Positions 47,178-57,755 of a stretch of DNA of 64,000 bases are shown here, piece after piece. This stretch comes from Gigaspora margarita (taxonomy: Eukaryota > Glomeromycota > Glomeromycetes > Diversisporales > Gigasporaceae), in the NCBI GenBank assembly GCA_009809945.1, contig WTPW01000078.1, forward strand, positions 227,570 to 291,569, given 5' to 3'. The position numbers were made by a program, and so were the translations under genes. The notes under the pieces were generated by a model. That model made no database searches. It was not told the origin of the DNA and worked only from the letters and a program-made list of their open reading frames with translations. How positions within the stretch are numbered: the stretch's first letter is position 1; every line of letters begins with the position of its first letter.

Positions 47178-47250
47178 TTATGATTCACAAAATTTTACTG
47201 TACTAAATAAACTTGATCAGTACAAAAAAATACATATAAACATCTTTAGA

Positions 47251-48062
47251 TTCAGTTAGTCTGCAGACTTAAGTTTGAGTTTGGTCTAAAGTTTAAAATT
47301 AATAAATTTCAAAGTCTAAGTTGGTCTGATCCCAGATCAGACTCATATTAGACCAGATCTGAACTGAATCTAGAAGCACTAGTTACACCAAGATAGTTAT
47401 TTTGGTAGCAAAATTATAAAGCTATTTATTATCAAATATTTTTTTTGTATGAGCATATTAGTATTAAATTGCTTAGACCATACACATGCATACATATATC
47501 ATATGCATGGTGCCCATTTCTACTAGAGCATGAATAGTGAATTTATTCTTACATGTTTTTTCATATTTAGCAATAAAATAGCTGATCAAGCAATAATAAT
47601 TGCCAAGGCTATATAAATTGATATAATAAAATTACCAAGTCTATTTTAGTGCACAAATTAATTTAATTAAAATGTAAATAAAATTTATACACTAATGCTA
47701 GGTACATATAATAGTGATATCTATCACAGATTTCAGATATGACAATCATGATTCTTGAACCCAGTTAGATATAAAAACTAGTTAATTTTATTTGTATTAT
47801 CTTATATACCAAAATTAAACCCAATTTAAATATAGAGTTAGACTTAGTTTTGAAATTAGAAGAGGTTATAGTTTATAATAAAATTTAACAAAGAATTTTT
47901 TTTGTTAAAGTCTGAAAAGTAATTTTATAAACAAAATTTTAAATTATTATATATATCTATATTTATATACATTTTAGTGTACAAATAGTAATTGCCTAAT
48001 TAATTTTAACAATAAAAGTTTTTTTAAATTTTACAATCTTGTAAAATTTAAATCTATACTAT
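47251..48062. other. Gene-free stretch with a possible hAT-like fragment
   Basis: About 47262-47395 is rich in AGTCTG/CAGACT and GATCAGACT words and ends, on the minus strand, with TAGTGCTTCTAGATTCAG. A similar patch is at about 54520-54670. No TSD was confirmed and no gene seen. Confidence 0.4.
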
Positions 48063-48690
48063 TAAATCTCTATGATGTGTCCGCGTTAAAAACGTCCTGA
48101 TTGGCTTGCTTATGCATATACACAAACATAAATATTGTCAAGAAAACCGGAATTTGGATTTTTTTTTTGCCTTATGTTGTCACGAGATAAATTCATCTCT
48201 CTGAAGCTAAAAGTTTAATTGCGCTATAAATCCCGTAAATAAATAATCAAGGAGCCACAAATATTAAGGCTAAGTAATATTCACTAAAATATGACTCATG
48301 TAATGACCGCAAATAATCAAAAAGCCACAAATATCAAAGCTACTTATGTGGTAGCCGCAATATGGTAAATCTCTATGATGTGCTCATGCTAAAAACGTTC
48401 TGATTGGCTTTCTTATGCAACACACAAACATGAATGTTGTCAAGAAAACTGAATTTGGATTTTTTTTTTCCTGATGTTGTCACGAGATAAATTGATCTCT
48501 TCGAAGTTAAAAGTTTAATTGCGCTATAAATCCCATGAATAAATAATCAGGAAGCCACAAATATCAAGGCTAAGTAATATTTACTAATATATGACTTATG
48601 TGGTGCTCGCAAATAATCAAAAAGCCATAAATATCAAGGCTAAGTAATTATTCACTAAAATATGACTTATGTGGTGGCTGCAATATGGTA
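48063..48690. repeat. Direct tandem duplication, 303-bp period
   Basis: TAAATCTCTATGATGTG starts both copies at 48063 and 48366. Each then carries AAAAACGT, CTGATTGGC, GATTTTTTTTTnCCT, TGTTGTCACGAGATAAATT, AAAAGTTTAATTGCGCTATA and internal AATAATCAAAAAGCCA words. The copies are clearly diverged, so the duplication is not recent. No coding frame. Confidence 0.88.
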
Positions 48691-49282
48691 CAGTAATAAT
48701 TATTTTTACTGCATGTCCGTAAGGATGTGCAAGAATGCTAGTAAGTGTTTAAATATCAAAATTGATTAATTTATTATTAAAATATTATTGTTAAAAATTC
48801 AAATAAATTTAATTGTTAACAAATTTTTAATAATAAGATTTAAAACAATAAAATAATTAATTTTAATAATTAATATTTTTTAAATTCTATAAAACTATAA
48901 AATTTTAAATATTTTTTTTAATTTTTTAATGATTATTGTTAATGTATGTATATATATATATATGAGTAGTGAAGCAATAATTTAATGATTAAAAAAAGTG
49001 CTTTTTACAATCAAATAAAAAATACTTTCAGAAACTTTTTTTAGCAGTTTTTCTTGAATCATTATGAGCTTTATTTTTTATTATTTATTTTTTTTTATTT
49101 AATTTAAATTATTTAAAATTATTTTATTTTAAATTATTTTATTTTAAATTATTTTCTTTTATTTTAAATTATTTTTTTTATTTTAAAGTATTTTCTTTAT
49201 ATTTATATAAACTATTTAATACTATACTAATTCTAATCCTAACTCTAAACTGTCTTATGCTAATTCTGTGCAACTATCTAAC
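48691..49282. other. Gene-free AT-rich stretch
   Basis: TTTTATTTTAAATTATTT tandem simple repeats lie at about 49090-49190. CTAATCCTAACTC at about 49234 is another degenerate telomere-like word. No gene. Confidence 0.5.
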
Positions 49283-49290
49283 CCATATAA

Positions 49291-49574
49291 TAGGTTCCTC
49301 AAATTCAAATTAAATCAAATATTGGGTCAATTTGAATTTGATCAAATCAAATTGACCCTGATTTGAATTTGATTTGTTTCAAATATTTGAATTTGAATTT
49401 GATTTGAATTTGAATTTTTAATAGTAATTTTCAAATTAATCAAATATTTGTCAAATTAAATCAAATTTGGCCAGATTTGAATTTGATCAAATCAAATATA
49501 GTCAAATTTGAATTTGAATTTGATCAAATATTTGATTCAAATATTTGAAGATCAAATCAAATTGCAGAACCCTA
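49291..49574. mobile_element. hAT-like MITE, 284 bp, TSD CCATATAA
   Basis: The ends read TAGGTTCCTCAAATTC and TAGGGTTCTGCAATTTGA. CCATATAA is duplicated exactly at 49283-49290 and 49575-49582. The interior is built of TCAAATTTGAATTTGATT words in both orientations. Confidence 0.9.
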
Positions 49575-49649
49575 CCATATAACAAATAAATTAGTATATA
49601 GATTAAACAATGAGTCAGAAGCTAAGTTTTAAGACAAGTATTTCTCTTA

Positions 49650-49904
49650 CTGTATTTACGTGAAATAATATGCACCTGCGTGTTATTTTGAGGAGATGCA
49701 CATTATTTTGAGTATGTGTATAGGCATTATTTTGAAGTAAAGATCTAATTTCAATCCATCTCTAAATGCTTATTAAAGTATTAGTATGTGGGGTGTGCAT
49801 TATTTCGGGATGCACATAGGCATTATTTCGAAACCAACTATGCTATTTTAAGGAAATCCAAATTTCGAAATAATGACCATGTGTGTTATTTTGCGTAAAT
49901 ACGG
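49650..49904. mobile_element. TA-flanked MITE of the CGTATTTnCGCGAAATAA family, 255 bp
   Basis: The ends read CTGTATTTACGTGAAATAAT and CCGTATTTACGCAAAATAAC. TA lies at 49648-49649 and 49905-49906. The interior repeats TGTGnATTATTTnGA words. Relatives are at 60448-60761 and 63195-63437. Confidence 0.88.
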
Positions 49905-50964
49905 TATATTACTATTCTTTCTTTTTTTTCAACTTGAACTAACCTTTCTTTTTTTGTAAATCTTAATTTCTGAATTAATACAAGAGCCAGAGAAGTATAA
50001 GAAAAGAAACAATGGTACAAGTGACAAAAGAGGTACCAGTAAATAACTATAACACTAGCAACAAAAAGAAGCACCAGTAAATAACAATAATGCTAGTAAC
50101 AAATAAAAATACTAGTGGACAATGATACTAGCGATAAAAAAAGGTATTAGTAAATAATGACTCCAATAGGCACAAGTCTTAAATAGAGTTTGATAATAGT
50201 AAAAAAAAAATTACACAAAAAAAAATATAAAAAAAGAGTATATATAATCTCTATAACTAGAGAGAGAATTTGCTTCTAATCTTAATTAGAGAGTAATTAA
50301 AGGCTGAATTTTTATATAATCCAGAAAATCTTATTTATATCCTGTATCTGTTATATAAAGTTTAATACAAGAGAAGTAGTATAGTATTGTTGTAATTTAG
50401 TAAAATTATATTTAAACATTATATTATTAGTTTTATCAGACTACCCCAACTCTAGCTCATCTGTGAGTTAGTGTGGTGGATTACATTTAGGTGCTCATAG
50501 AAGTAACTGGATGAAGTCAGGCTTTTATTTTTTAAGTAGTAGATTAATAATGTATAGCTGTTTAGCATGTATACAACTATACAAATAAAGTCATGGCGAG
50601 ATCTGCCAAAAGTTAAAAAATATATTTATATTATTAGTTTTATCCAACAAGCAAAAGTAAAACAGTATAGTTTCTATATTTGCTTATAGGTTTTCTTAGA
50701 TATTTTAAGAAGAATTTTGATAATTATTTGAGAAGTTTGCTTGTTGTGTATATTAAAGAATTGTAATGACTAAATTAAAAAAGCTGAAATCAAACCTTTG
50801 ATAGTATATATATAAGTAAAAATTTTTAATCATAACTTGCAATTTTATTGGCTAGTCACACAAAGCTGATGATTATATATAGAATGGTCTAATATAGTTT
50901 AATCAACAATTTGTTACTATAAAAAAAGCAATCTATATTATTCTAATTCAGTATATTTCCTAAC
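49905..50964. other. Gene-free AT-rich stretch
   Basis: ACTAGTA/ACAATGATACnAGnGA-type short imperfect repeats lie at 50005-50165. The minus 62-codon frame at 49886-50074 starts in the preceding MITE and is unlikely to be real. Confidence 0.5.
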
Positions 50965-51150
50965 TATAATCAAGATTGAATAAACTTTTTTTTGTTAAAT
51001 ATGCCTTACTAAAAGCTTTATTTTAAAAAAAGTTTATTCAAATTGGGCTACTGGATACTAAGATAATTGCCAAAAACTATTATTTGCTTCTTAAATTTTG
51101 GGGATTTTGCTAAAATATATAATATATAACCTTTGTACTAGATATTCAGG
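50965..51150. repeat. Fragment of the Mutator-like MITE family
   Basis: It matches the right two-thirds of 54790-55085 (AAGCTTTATTTTAAAAAAAG, TTCATTCAAATTGG-like, TTTTGCTAAAAnATATAATA, TGTACTAGATnTnnGG). The left third is missing. Confidence 0.65.
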
Positions 51151-51219
51151 ACCTGCTATGATTCTCTAAATTTTATTAATTAATTTTACTTTATACTCTA
51201 AGTAAATATACATAGCACT

Positions 51220-52200
51220 TAGGGTGTGGCGACTTAGGGAAGTTGTTAAGTTGTCACCCCCAAGCGGCAGGTCTAGGGTTCAAATCCCACTGGCGACGCT
51301 TTGAAAAATAGACCTGTGTTCCGGTAACTGCTTCTCGTTGATCGGTTGGGTACATTACCTGTAGGCCTTGGTACACCATCTCGAATGAGAGCCTTTGGGC
51401 GCACAAATCCAAGGAACCAGAGAAATGGAAACCTGTTTGGCAAGCCCCGAGTAAGGAGGTAGCAAAGATCTTTGACAGTGCTACCAAAACCAGAATATCA
51501 GAAACCGGAGCCAGAGAATCGGACGATAAGACCCTTAAGGAGGGGGTTCACCAACCTGGCCGCTGGAGTTGCACCGGAGGAAAAGGACCTATGTTTTGGA
51601 ATTAGGTACCAAGGGAAGAAGGCCATATCGACCCTTCCGGGCTAACTGGTTTGGAAGTTTGTGGATCCGGTATAAGGACCGGTAGGATGGTGAGGTGGGT
51701 GCTGGGGTTGGAGCGAACCTTACAAGGGCAGAAGTAGGTAATGGTAGCGGTTTAGGTAATCCCTGGACTGCAAGTGTATAGGTAAAGCTGTAGCGTAAGT
51801 TACCGAAGTGTAAGTAATACGTGGGTGGGACAGGGACTGCTCTACCAAGTTTTCCGTCGAGGATAAATTAGTCCTAAGAGTGGTGATTAGCATCCGGTAC
51901 GAACTCCAGGTTTAGAAACTGGTGGCTGTACCAGTGATACAAGATAGGTTGGCAGGCAGATCAGAGACCAGAGGGTTTAAATAGGCAATGCCAGTATGCG
52001 GGTTGCAGGTATGGCAGCTAGTGTAGGACCCTCGGGTGGCTACTTAAATAGGCAACCAAAAGTTGCAGGTGTGGCTAGTTGTACTCTTATCAATGTAACA
52101 AATGCCGGTATTCCCTTAAGTGGATACCAACGGCCCTAAAATCTTGAATAAAAATTCCCAGTTCCCGAAGACGGACACTTTAAAAAAAAAAAAAAAAAAA
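51220..52200 (+). mobile_element. tRNA-headed poly(A) retroposon (SINE-like), about 980 bp, copy 1
   Basis: An A-box-like TTAGGGAAGTTGTTAAG (51234-51250) and a B-box GGTTCAAATCC (51277-51287) resemble a class II (Leu/Ser) tRNA. An unusually long, GC-rich body of about 880 bp follows and ends in about 19 A (52182-52200). AAATATACATAGCACT is duplicated exactly at 51204-51219 and 52201-52216. Pol III-type promoter, A tail and long TSD are SINE hallmarks, implying mobilisation by a LINE. The length is far above usual SINEs. No reverse transcriptase; the 77-codon minus frame (51254-51487) is antisense. Confidence 0.9.
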
Positions 52201-52622
52201 AAATATACATAGCACTAAAAATTATATATATACAATATATTTCCAAAATAAGCTTTTTTTTTTTAATAATTCTAAACACAAAAAACCAGATGGTAACTTA
52301 TTTTCAAATATAATTAATTTTTGATTAATTGCAAATAGTTGTTATATAGTAAAGTATAAATTCTACTATATAAATCACTTAAGTAAACTTGTTCAAAAGA
52401 TCAAAATATATATATGCTAAAATTTTTATCAAAATTGGATTACTTTTTATTATCTAATATTTAAATTTTAAGTTTAATTAATATATTTTTAAAAAAACTT
52501 TAATTTTTTTATTGAATATAAATACAGTCTAACCTCGATATAATCACCTCTTTGGGAAACAGAAATTAGGTGATTATATTAAGGGTGACTATAAATAATA
52601 AACTCTATATATTTACTTTAAT

Positions 52623-53622
52623 TTTTTTTTTTTTATATTAAAGTGCCCACCTTGGGACCTCAGAATTTTTTTATTCAAGATATTAGGGCCGTCAGTGACC
52701 CACAAGGGGGTCACCGGCATTTGTTATCATTGAAGAGAGTACAACTAGCCACACGTACACTTTTGGTGTCTAATTTAAGTGATCCGCCCTAAGGTTCCAC
52801 ACTAGCTGCCATACCTGCAACCCAACTATGGGAATTGCCTATTTAAACCCTCTGATCCATGTCCTTCCTGCCAACCCATCTTGTATCACCAGAACAGTCC
52901 CGTTACATAAGTCAGTCAGACAGTTCTGGATGCTCGTTCGTTGTCCTTAGGACCCAGCCAGGTAACCCTGGTCCTGTTATCCTTGGGGGAAACTTGGTAG
53001 AGCGGTACCTGTCCCACCAGGTATTCACCTACACTTCGGTAACTTACGCTACGGCTTTACCCATATACTTGGAGTCAGGGCTAACCTTAAACCCCTACCA
53101 TTACCTACTTCTGCCCTTGCAAGGTTCGCTCCAATCCCAGCACCCACCTCACCATCCTACCGGTCCTTATACCGGGTTCACAAACTTCCAAACCAGTTAG
53201 CCCGGAAGGGTCGATATGGCCTTCTTCCCTTGGTACCTACTTCCAAAACATAGGTTCTTTTCCTTCGGTGTGACTCTGGCAGCCAGGTTGGTGGACCCCC
53301 TCCTTGAGGGTCTTATCGTCTGATTCTCTGGCTCTGGTTTCCGATATTCTAGCTTTGGTAGCACTGTCAAAGATCTTTGCTACCTCCTTACTCGGGGCTT
53401 GCCAAACGGGTTTCCATTTCTCTGGTTCCTTGGATTTGTGCGCTCTAAGGCTCCCATTTGAGATGGTGTACCAAGGCCTACAGGTAATGTACCCAACCGA
53501 TCGATGAGAAGCAGTTACCGGAACACAGGTCTATTTTTTCAAAGCGTCGCCAGTGGGATTTGAACCCTAGACCTGCTGCTTGGGGGTAACAACTTACTAA
53601 CTTCCCTAAGTTGCCACACCCT
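52623..53622 (-). mobile_element. tRNA-headed poly(A) retroposon (SINE-like), about 1 kb, copy 2
   Basis: A full-length, inverted, diverged copy of 51220-52200. The head is at the right (GTGTGGCAACTTAGGGAAG on minus) with the same B-box, and the poly(T) tail is at the left. TATATATTTACTTTAAT is duplicated exactly at 52606-52622 and 53623-53639. It sits inside the pogo-like element 52525-54327. Frames of 113 and 67 codons on plus are antisense to the transcript. Confidence 0.9.
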
Positions 53623-53724
53623 TATATATTTACTTTAATAATAAATAGCAAAATAATATGATTATAAAAAAATTTTTTAAATGATCACAAATCATTGCTT
53701 TATATAAATCTTTATTTTTTTTAG

Positions 53725-54005
53725 AAGCAAATTGATTATTGCACATTAATAAAAGTTGTTCTACATAATAAATTACATATATTGTAAAATTTTTATAATT
53801 TTTGAAGTAACTTTTATTATGTTAATATTATATTTTACATTATACAAAAAAAAATTAAAAATTTTTATTTTTTTCATATTACACAAAATATAAAATAAAT
53901 ATAATAAAAATAACTTCAAAAATTATAAAAATTTTACTATGTATGTAATTTATTACGTAGAACAACTTTTATTAATTTGCAGTAATCGATTTACATATAA
54001 ACAAA
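53725..54005. repeat. Internal palindrome of the pogo-like element
   Basis: AATAAAAGTTGTTCTACATAATAAATTAC-type words at the left mirror GTAATTTATTACGTAGAACA-type words at the right, with arms of about 120 bp (AAAATTTTTATAATTTTTGA inside both). Confidence 0.75.
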
Positions 54006-54329
54006 TAAAGGTTTATATGTAACAACAATTTGCAATTAATTAGATTTTTATTTTATTAACTAATTTTTAAAAAAATTATATATAAGTTTTTTAAATTTTT
54101 GATTCTTATTATTAATATTTTAACTATATTATATTCTTTTGTAACTTTATAAAGGTAAATTTAATATAATTTTATGACTTTTGTTTTTAAAAATAGTGTG
54201 ATAGTGATTATAAAGTAATTGTGACTATATAGAGAGTAAAATAATATAAATTTATTTGGTAAATAAAAAAAGATAATTATAATGAGGTTGTGACTATATT
54301 AAGGATGACTATAACAAGGTCAGACTGTA

Positions 54330-54780
54330 TTAAAAGCCAAATAATAAAAAGTTCTCTAATTTTAATAAAAATTTAAAAGTATGTATATTTTGATCTTCCA
54401 AATAAGTTTATTTAAATAACTTTAATCAATTAAGCTTTTGACTCTACTGTACTATATAACAACCATTATCAAATATAGAGTAGCTTATTTTTAAAAATGG
54501 CTTATAGTAATATATAGTAATATTTAGACTTAGTTAAACAGTTTTAGACTTTAGACTCAGACTCAGATCAGACTCAAACTTAATTAAAAGTTTGAAACAC
54601 AAAAGTTTGAGTTTGGTTCAATAATCAGGCTTAACAAAAGTTTAATCTGATCTGGGCCTGTAGAAATACTAATATTGTATAATTGCAATAGTCTATATAG
54701 TGTTACAACAGAAATTATAGCTGCAAATTTAATACAAACTAACTCAACATATGCTAATAAAATCACAACTGTATTGTTTA
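54330..54780. other. Gene-free stretch; possible hAT-like fragment
   Basis: About 54520-54670 carries AGACTCAGACTCAGATCAGA and GATCTGGGCCTGTAGAAATA, like the patch at 47262-47395. No gene. Confidence 0.4.
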
Positions 54781-54789
54781 TAGTAAATC

Positions 54790-55085
54790 AGAACCCTGAA
54801 CACCTCTCATATAGGTTATAACTAGGTTTTGGCCAATTTTGATCTAATTTGCTAAAAATAACAAAACTATATTTTGCTAAATAACTTTTTATCCAGTGAT
54901 CAGAATTGAATGAACTTTTTTTTTTATTAGATGTATCTTATTGAAAGCTTTATTTTAAAAAAAAGTTCATTCAAATTGGACTACTAAATGACAAATAATT
55001 GCTAAAAACTGTTTTTTGCTTCTCAAATTTTGGGATTTTTGCTAAAACATATAATATATAACCTCTGTACTAGATGTCTGGGTCT
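54790..55085. mobile_element. Mutator-like MITE, 296 bp, 9-bp TSD TAGTAAATC
   Basis: The ends read AGAACCCTGAACACCTCTCA and AGACCCAGACATCTAGTACA. TAGTAAATC is duplicated exactly at 54781-54789 and 55086-55094. The middle is a palindrome of TGAATGAACTTTTTTTT and AAAAAAGTTCATTCAAATT. Relatives are at 26163 and 50965. Confidence 0.9.
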
Positions 55086-55094
55086 TAGTAAATC

Positions 55095-55352
55095 ATAGTA
55101 TTGTAGAATTCACAACTACAATTCCATATCTTAATAGCAAGTTTTATATCAAAACTTTATAGTAAATTATAATAGAATTTATAACTATAATTTTAACAAA
55201 AACTAATTTACTTTAATTGCATACTTTATATTACTATTCAAATTTTTGAACAAGTTCATAAACTTCTAAACTAAACTTGAACTTAAGCTTATTCTAAGTT
55301 TGATTTGATTTAGGTTCATAAGAATACTACTAAAGTTGCAAAAGTAAAAGTT
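55095..55352. other. Gene-free AT-rich stretch
   Basis: AAACTTGAACTTAAG-type words at 55240-55325 resemble subterminal repeats of hAT-like elements here, but no ends were found. Confidence 0.4.
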
Positions 55353-55360
55353 GCTATTCT

Positions 55361-55683
55361 GAGTACTGGTCAAAATCCCAACAAACAGAATCCCGACAGG
55401 TCATAATCCCGACAAAAAAATCCTGACAGAAAAAATCCTGACAAATCCCGACAACAAAAAATTATAAAGTTTATTTAAGTTAGGGTAGGGTTAGGCGAGT
55501 GCATAGGTTAGGGTTTGGGTGTGCGCCTAGGTTAGGGTTTGGGTTTAGGCGATTATATAGTAAAATTGCTCAATGAACACTTTTTTAATTGTCAGGATTT
55601 GTCAGGATTTTTGATTGTTAGGATTTTTTTGTCGGGATTATGACCTGTCAGGATTCTGTTTGTCGGGATTCTGACCCAAACCC
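55361..55683. mobile_element. hAT-like MITE, 323 bp, 8-bp TSD (7/8)
   Basis: The ends read GAGTACTGGTCAAAATCCC and GGGTTTGGGTCAGAATCCC, followed by several AATCCnGACA repeats in both arms. GCTATTCT (55353-55360) and GCTGTTCT (55684-55691) are the duplicated target. The centre carries GTTAGGGTAGGGTTAGG and GGTTAGGGTTTGGG (about 55478-55545). Confidence 0.85.
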
Positions 55684-55991
55684 GCTGTTCTTTATATAAA
55701 CTACAATATTGGTTTAAAAACTATAATTTTAAAACTAAAATTAAATAAGATTATAAAAAAATTGTAATAAAAATTAAAAAATTTTTTTTTAAAATTATTT
55801 ATTTTTAACTTAGAAAAAATGTTTCTGGCGACATGTCGCCATGGCGACCCTATATGATCGGCCAATCATTTTACAGATTGCTGATCATATAAATAAATGT
55901 TTTTTTTTTATTTTTTTGATTTATTTTTTTTTTCTATTTGTTTTATTATTTTTTTTTATTTATTTATTAACTTTTAATTTTTTTTTTTTTT

Positions 55992-56151
55992 GGAGCATCG
56001 CTGGAGCCGTCGTTGGAGCCGTCGCTGGAGTCATCGTTGGAGTCATAGTAGGAGCGTGAAGTTGCGGTGGATTTCGGTAGTCGTTGGAGTCGTAGTAGGA
56101 GTCACGGTGGATTTCGAAGCCGTAGTAGGAGTCGCGGTGGATTTCGAAGCC
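55992..56151. repeat. GC-rich minisatellite running into a gap
   Basis: It starts with 12-base GGAGCCGTCGTT-like steps, then turns into about 30-base units (CGTAGTAGGAGTCGCGGTGG then ATTTCGAAGC) from about 56090. The last unit reaches the gap edge, so the array is probably longer than shown. Confidence 0.85.
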
Positions 56152-57024
56152 NNNNNNNNNNNNNNNNNNNNNNNNNNNNNNNNNNNNNNNNNNNNNNNNN
56201 NNNNNNNNNNNNNNNNNNNNNNNNNNNNNNNNNNNNNNNNNNNNNNNNNNNNNNNNNNNNNNNNNNNNNNNNNNNNNNNNNNNNNNNNNNNNNNNNNNNN
56301 NNNNNNNNNNNNNNNNNNNNNNNNNNNNNNNNNNNNNNNNNNNNNNNNNNNNNNNNNNNNNNNNNNNNNNNNNNNNNNNNNNNNNNNNNNNNNNNNNNNN
56401 NNNNNNNNNNNNNNNNNNNNNNNNNNNNNNNNNNNNNNNNNNNNNNNNNNNNNNNNNNNNNNNNNNNNNNNNNNNNNNNNNNNNNNNNNNNNNNNNNNNN
56501 NNNNNNNNNNNNNNNNNNNNNNNNNNNNNNNNNNNNNNNNNNNNNNNNNNNNNNNNNNNNNNNNNNNNNNNNNNNNNNNNNNNNNNNNNNNNNNNNNNNN
56601 NNNNNNNNNNNNNNNNNNNNNNNNNNNNNNNNNNNNNNNNNNNNNNNNNNNNNNNNNNNNNNNNNNNNNNNNNNNNNNNNNNNNNNNNNNNNNNNNNNNN
56701 NNNNNNNNNNNNNNNNNNNNNNNNNNNNNNNNNNNNNNNNNNNNNNNNNNNNNNNNNNNNNNNNNNNNNNNNNNNNNNNNNNNNNNNNNNNNNNNNNNNN
56801 NNNNNNNNNNNNNNNNNNNNNNNNNNNNNNNNNNNNNNNNNNNNNNNNNNNNNNNNNNNNNNNNNNNNNNNNNNNNNNNNNNNNNNNNNNNNNNNNNNNN
56901 NNNNNNNNNNNNNNNNNNNNNNNNNNNNNNNNNNNNNNNNNNNNNNNNNNNNNNNNNNNNNNNNNNNNNNNNNNNNNNNNNNNNNNNNNNNNNNNNNNNN
57001 NNNNNNNNNNNNNNNNNNNNNNNN
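56152..57024. other. Assembly gap, 873 N
   Basis: All bases are N. Its left edge is inside a minisatellite, which probably caused it; the true length is unknown. Confidence 0.99.
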
Positions 57025-57527
57025 AAAAAAAAAAAAAAAACTTAAAAAAAAAACTTAAAAAAAAAAAAACAAAAAAATATAAGGATACACGTGATCGACT
57101 TTGATTGGTCGATCACGGGGGTCGCCATGGCGACATGTCTCCATAAAATAACACCCTTTAACTTATATATAATTTTAATTTTTTTCTTATAATATAAAAA
57201 CTAATTTGCAAAAAAATAATTCTTATTTTTAAATATAATTGTACAAATTTTTATTTAATTATTTTAAGATTTTAAGCAAAAACACAAACAAATTTGACTA
57301 TAATAATTTACAAATTAAGAATAATACAAATACTTCTAGAGCTCCCAATCTAGCTAGTGCAATCTTGGTTAAGGTTCTATGATTTACTAAAACTTTAGTA
57401 CTAGCAAATGTTGATCTATAAGTTGCTATAGTATAACAAAATTTTTTAAAATTTATTATTAGTAGAATTTGATCCCTATATATGCTATTTAAAAAATAAT
57501 GGCTTAACTACTTTACTAAGTTACCAT

Positions 57528-57747
57528 TAGTGTTTTGAACCACCAACTGAAAGTTCAACTGGGGCTGATCCGAGTAGACTTACGGGTATTCCCAGCCAAT
57601 CACTAATGTTTGTTTACATTGGGTGAAATAGAATGTATCAATCCTATTTTACCTGATATAAACAAACATCAGCGATTGGCTGGGAATACCCATAAGTCTA
57701 CTCAGATCAGCCCCGGTTGAACTTACGGTTGATGGTTCAAAATACTA
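57528..57747. mobile_element. hAT-like foldback element, 220 bp, TSD GTTACCAT
   Basis: Ends TAGTGTTTTGAACCACCAAC and TAGTATTTTGAACCATCAAC. The two arms stay complementary for about 100 bp each, through TATTCCCAGCCAATC, to a short loop. GTTACCAT is duplicated exactly at 57520-57527 and 57748-57755. Confidence 0.94.
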
Positions 57748-57755
57748 GTTACCAT

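Larger units (their letters stand above)
43889..47250. repeat. Dyad-symmetric satellite, about 326-bp period, invaded three times
   Basis: Units start at about 43889, 44215, 44540, 46590 and 46918. Each holds AACAAGTTTACTTAG, TTAGTAAAnnTTGTGAATnATAAGATTTTATAGAATTTTAT-type words, their mirror image, and then a second dyad centred on TTTTTGATnAAAA. Every unit is therefore two back-to-back palindromes. Insertions at 44625-46085, 46316-46579 and 47027-47177 account for the irregular spacing. Confidence 0.8.
52525..54327. mobile_element. pogo/mariner-like element with a SINE inside, TSD TA
   Basis: The TIRs start CAGTCTAACCTCGATATAAT and CAGTCTGACCTTGTTATAGT. TA lies at 52523-52524 and 54328-54329. 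The palindrome around it matches 2258-2483, which is the empty site. Without the nested retroposon the element is about 790 bp and is largely an internal foldback. No transposase frame. Confidence 0.88.
55826..57143. mobile_element. TIR element containing a minisatellite and an assembly gap
   Basis: The ends read TGGCGACATGTCGCCATGGC and TGGAGACATGTCGCCATGGC, continuing GACCC and later GATCGrCCAATCA. The interior is a long T-run with a GC-rich minisatellite on the left and a long A-run on the right, so the two strands could pair. No TSD was fixed. Apparent 345-351-codon frames exist only because N is read as X. Confidence 0.75.

Noticed and set aside
43889..47250. CRISPR-like array
   Set aside because: The repeats are long, dyad-symmetric and AT-rich with about 326-bp spacing, in a eukaryotic context.
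51221..51300. A genuine tRNA gene
   Set aside because: Box A/B-like motifs are present, but the 5' acceptor strand does not pair with the 3' strand, and the segment is the head of a repeated retroposon.
51254..53507. Short frames of 67-113 codons in the tRNA-headed retroposons
   Set aside because: They run antisense to the retroposon transcripts and are not conserved as frames between the two copies in a way that suggests protein selection.
55990..57104. Reading frames of 345-351 codons across the gap
   Set aside because: They exist only because N is translated as X; the real residues are minisatellite and poly-Lys.
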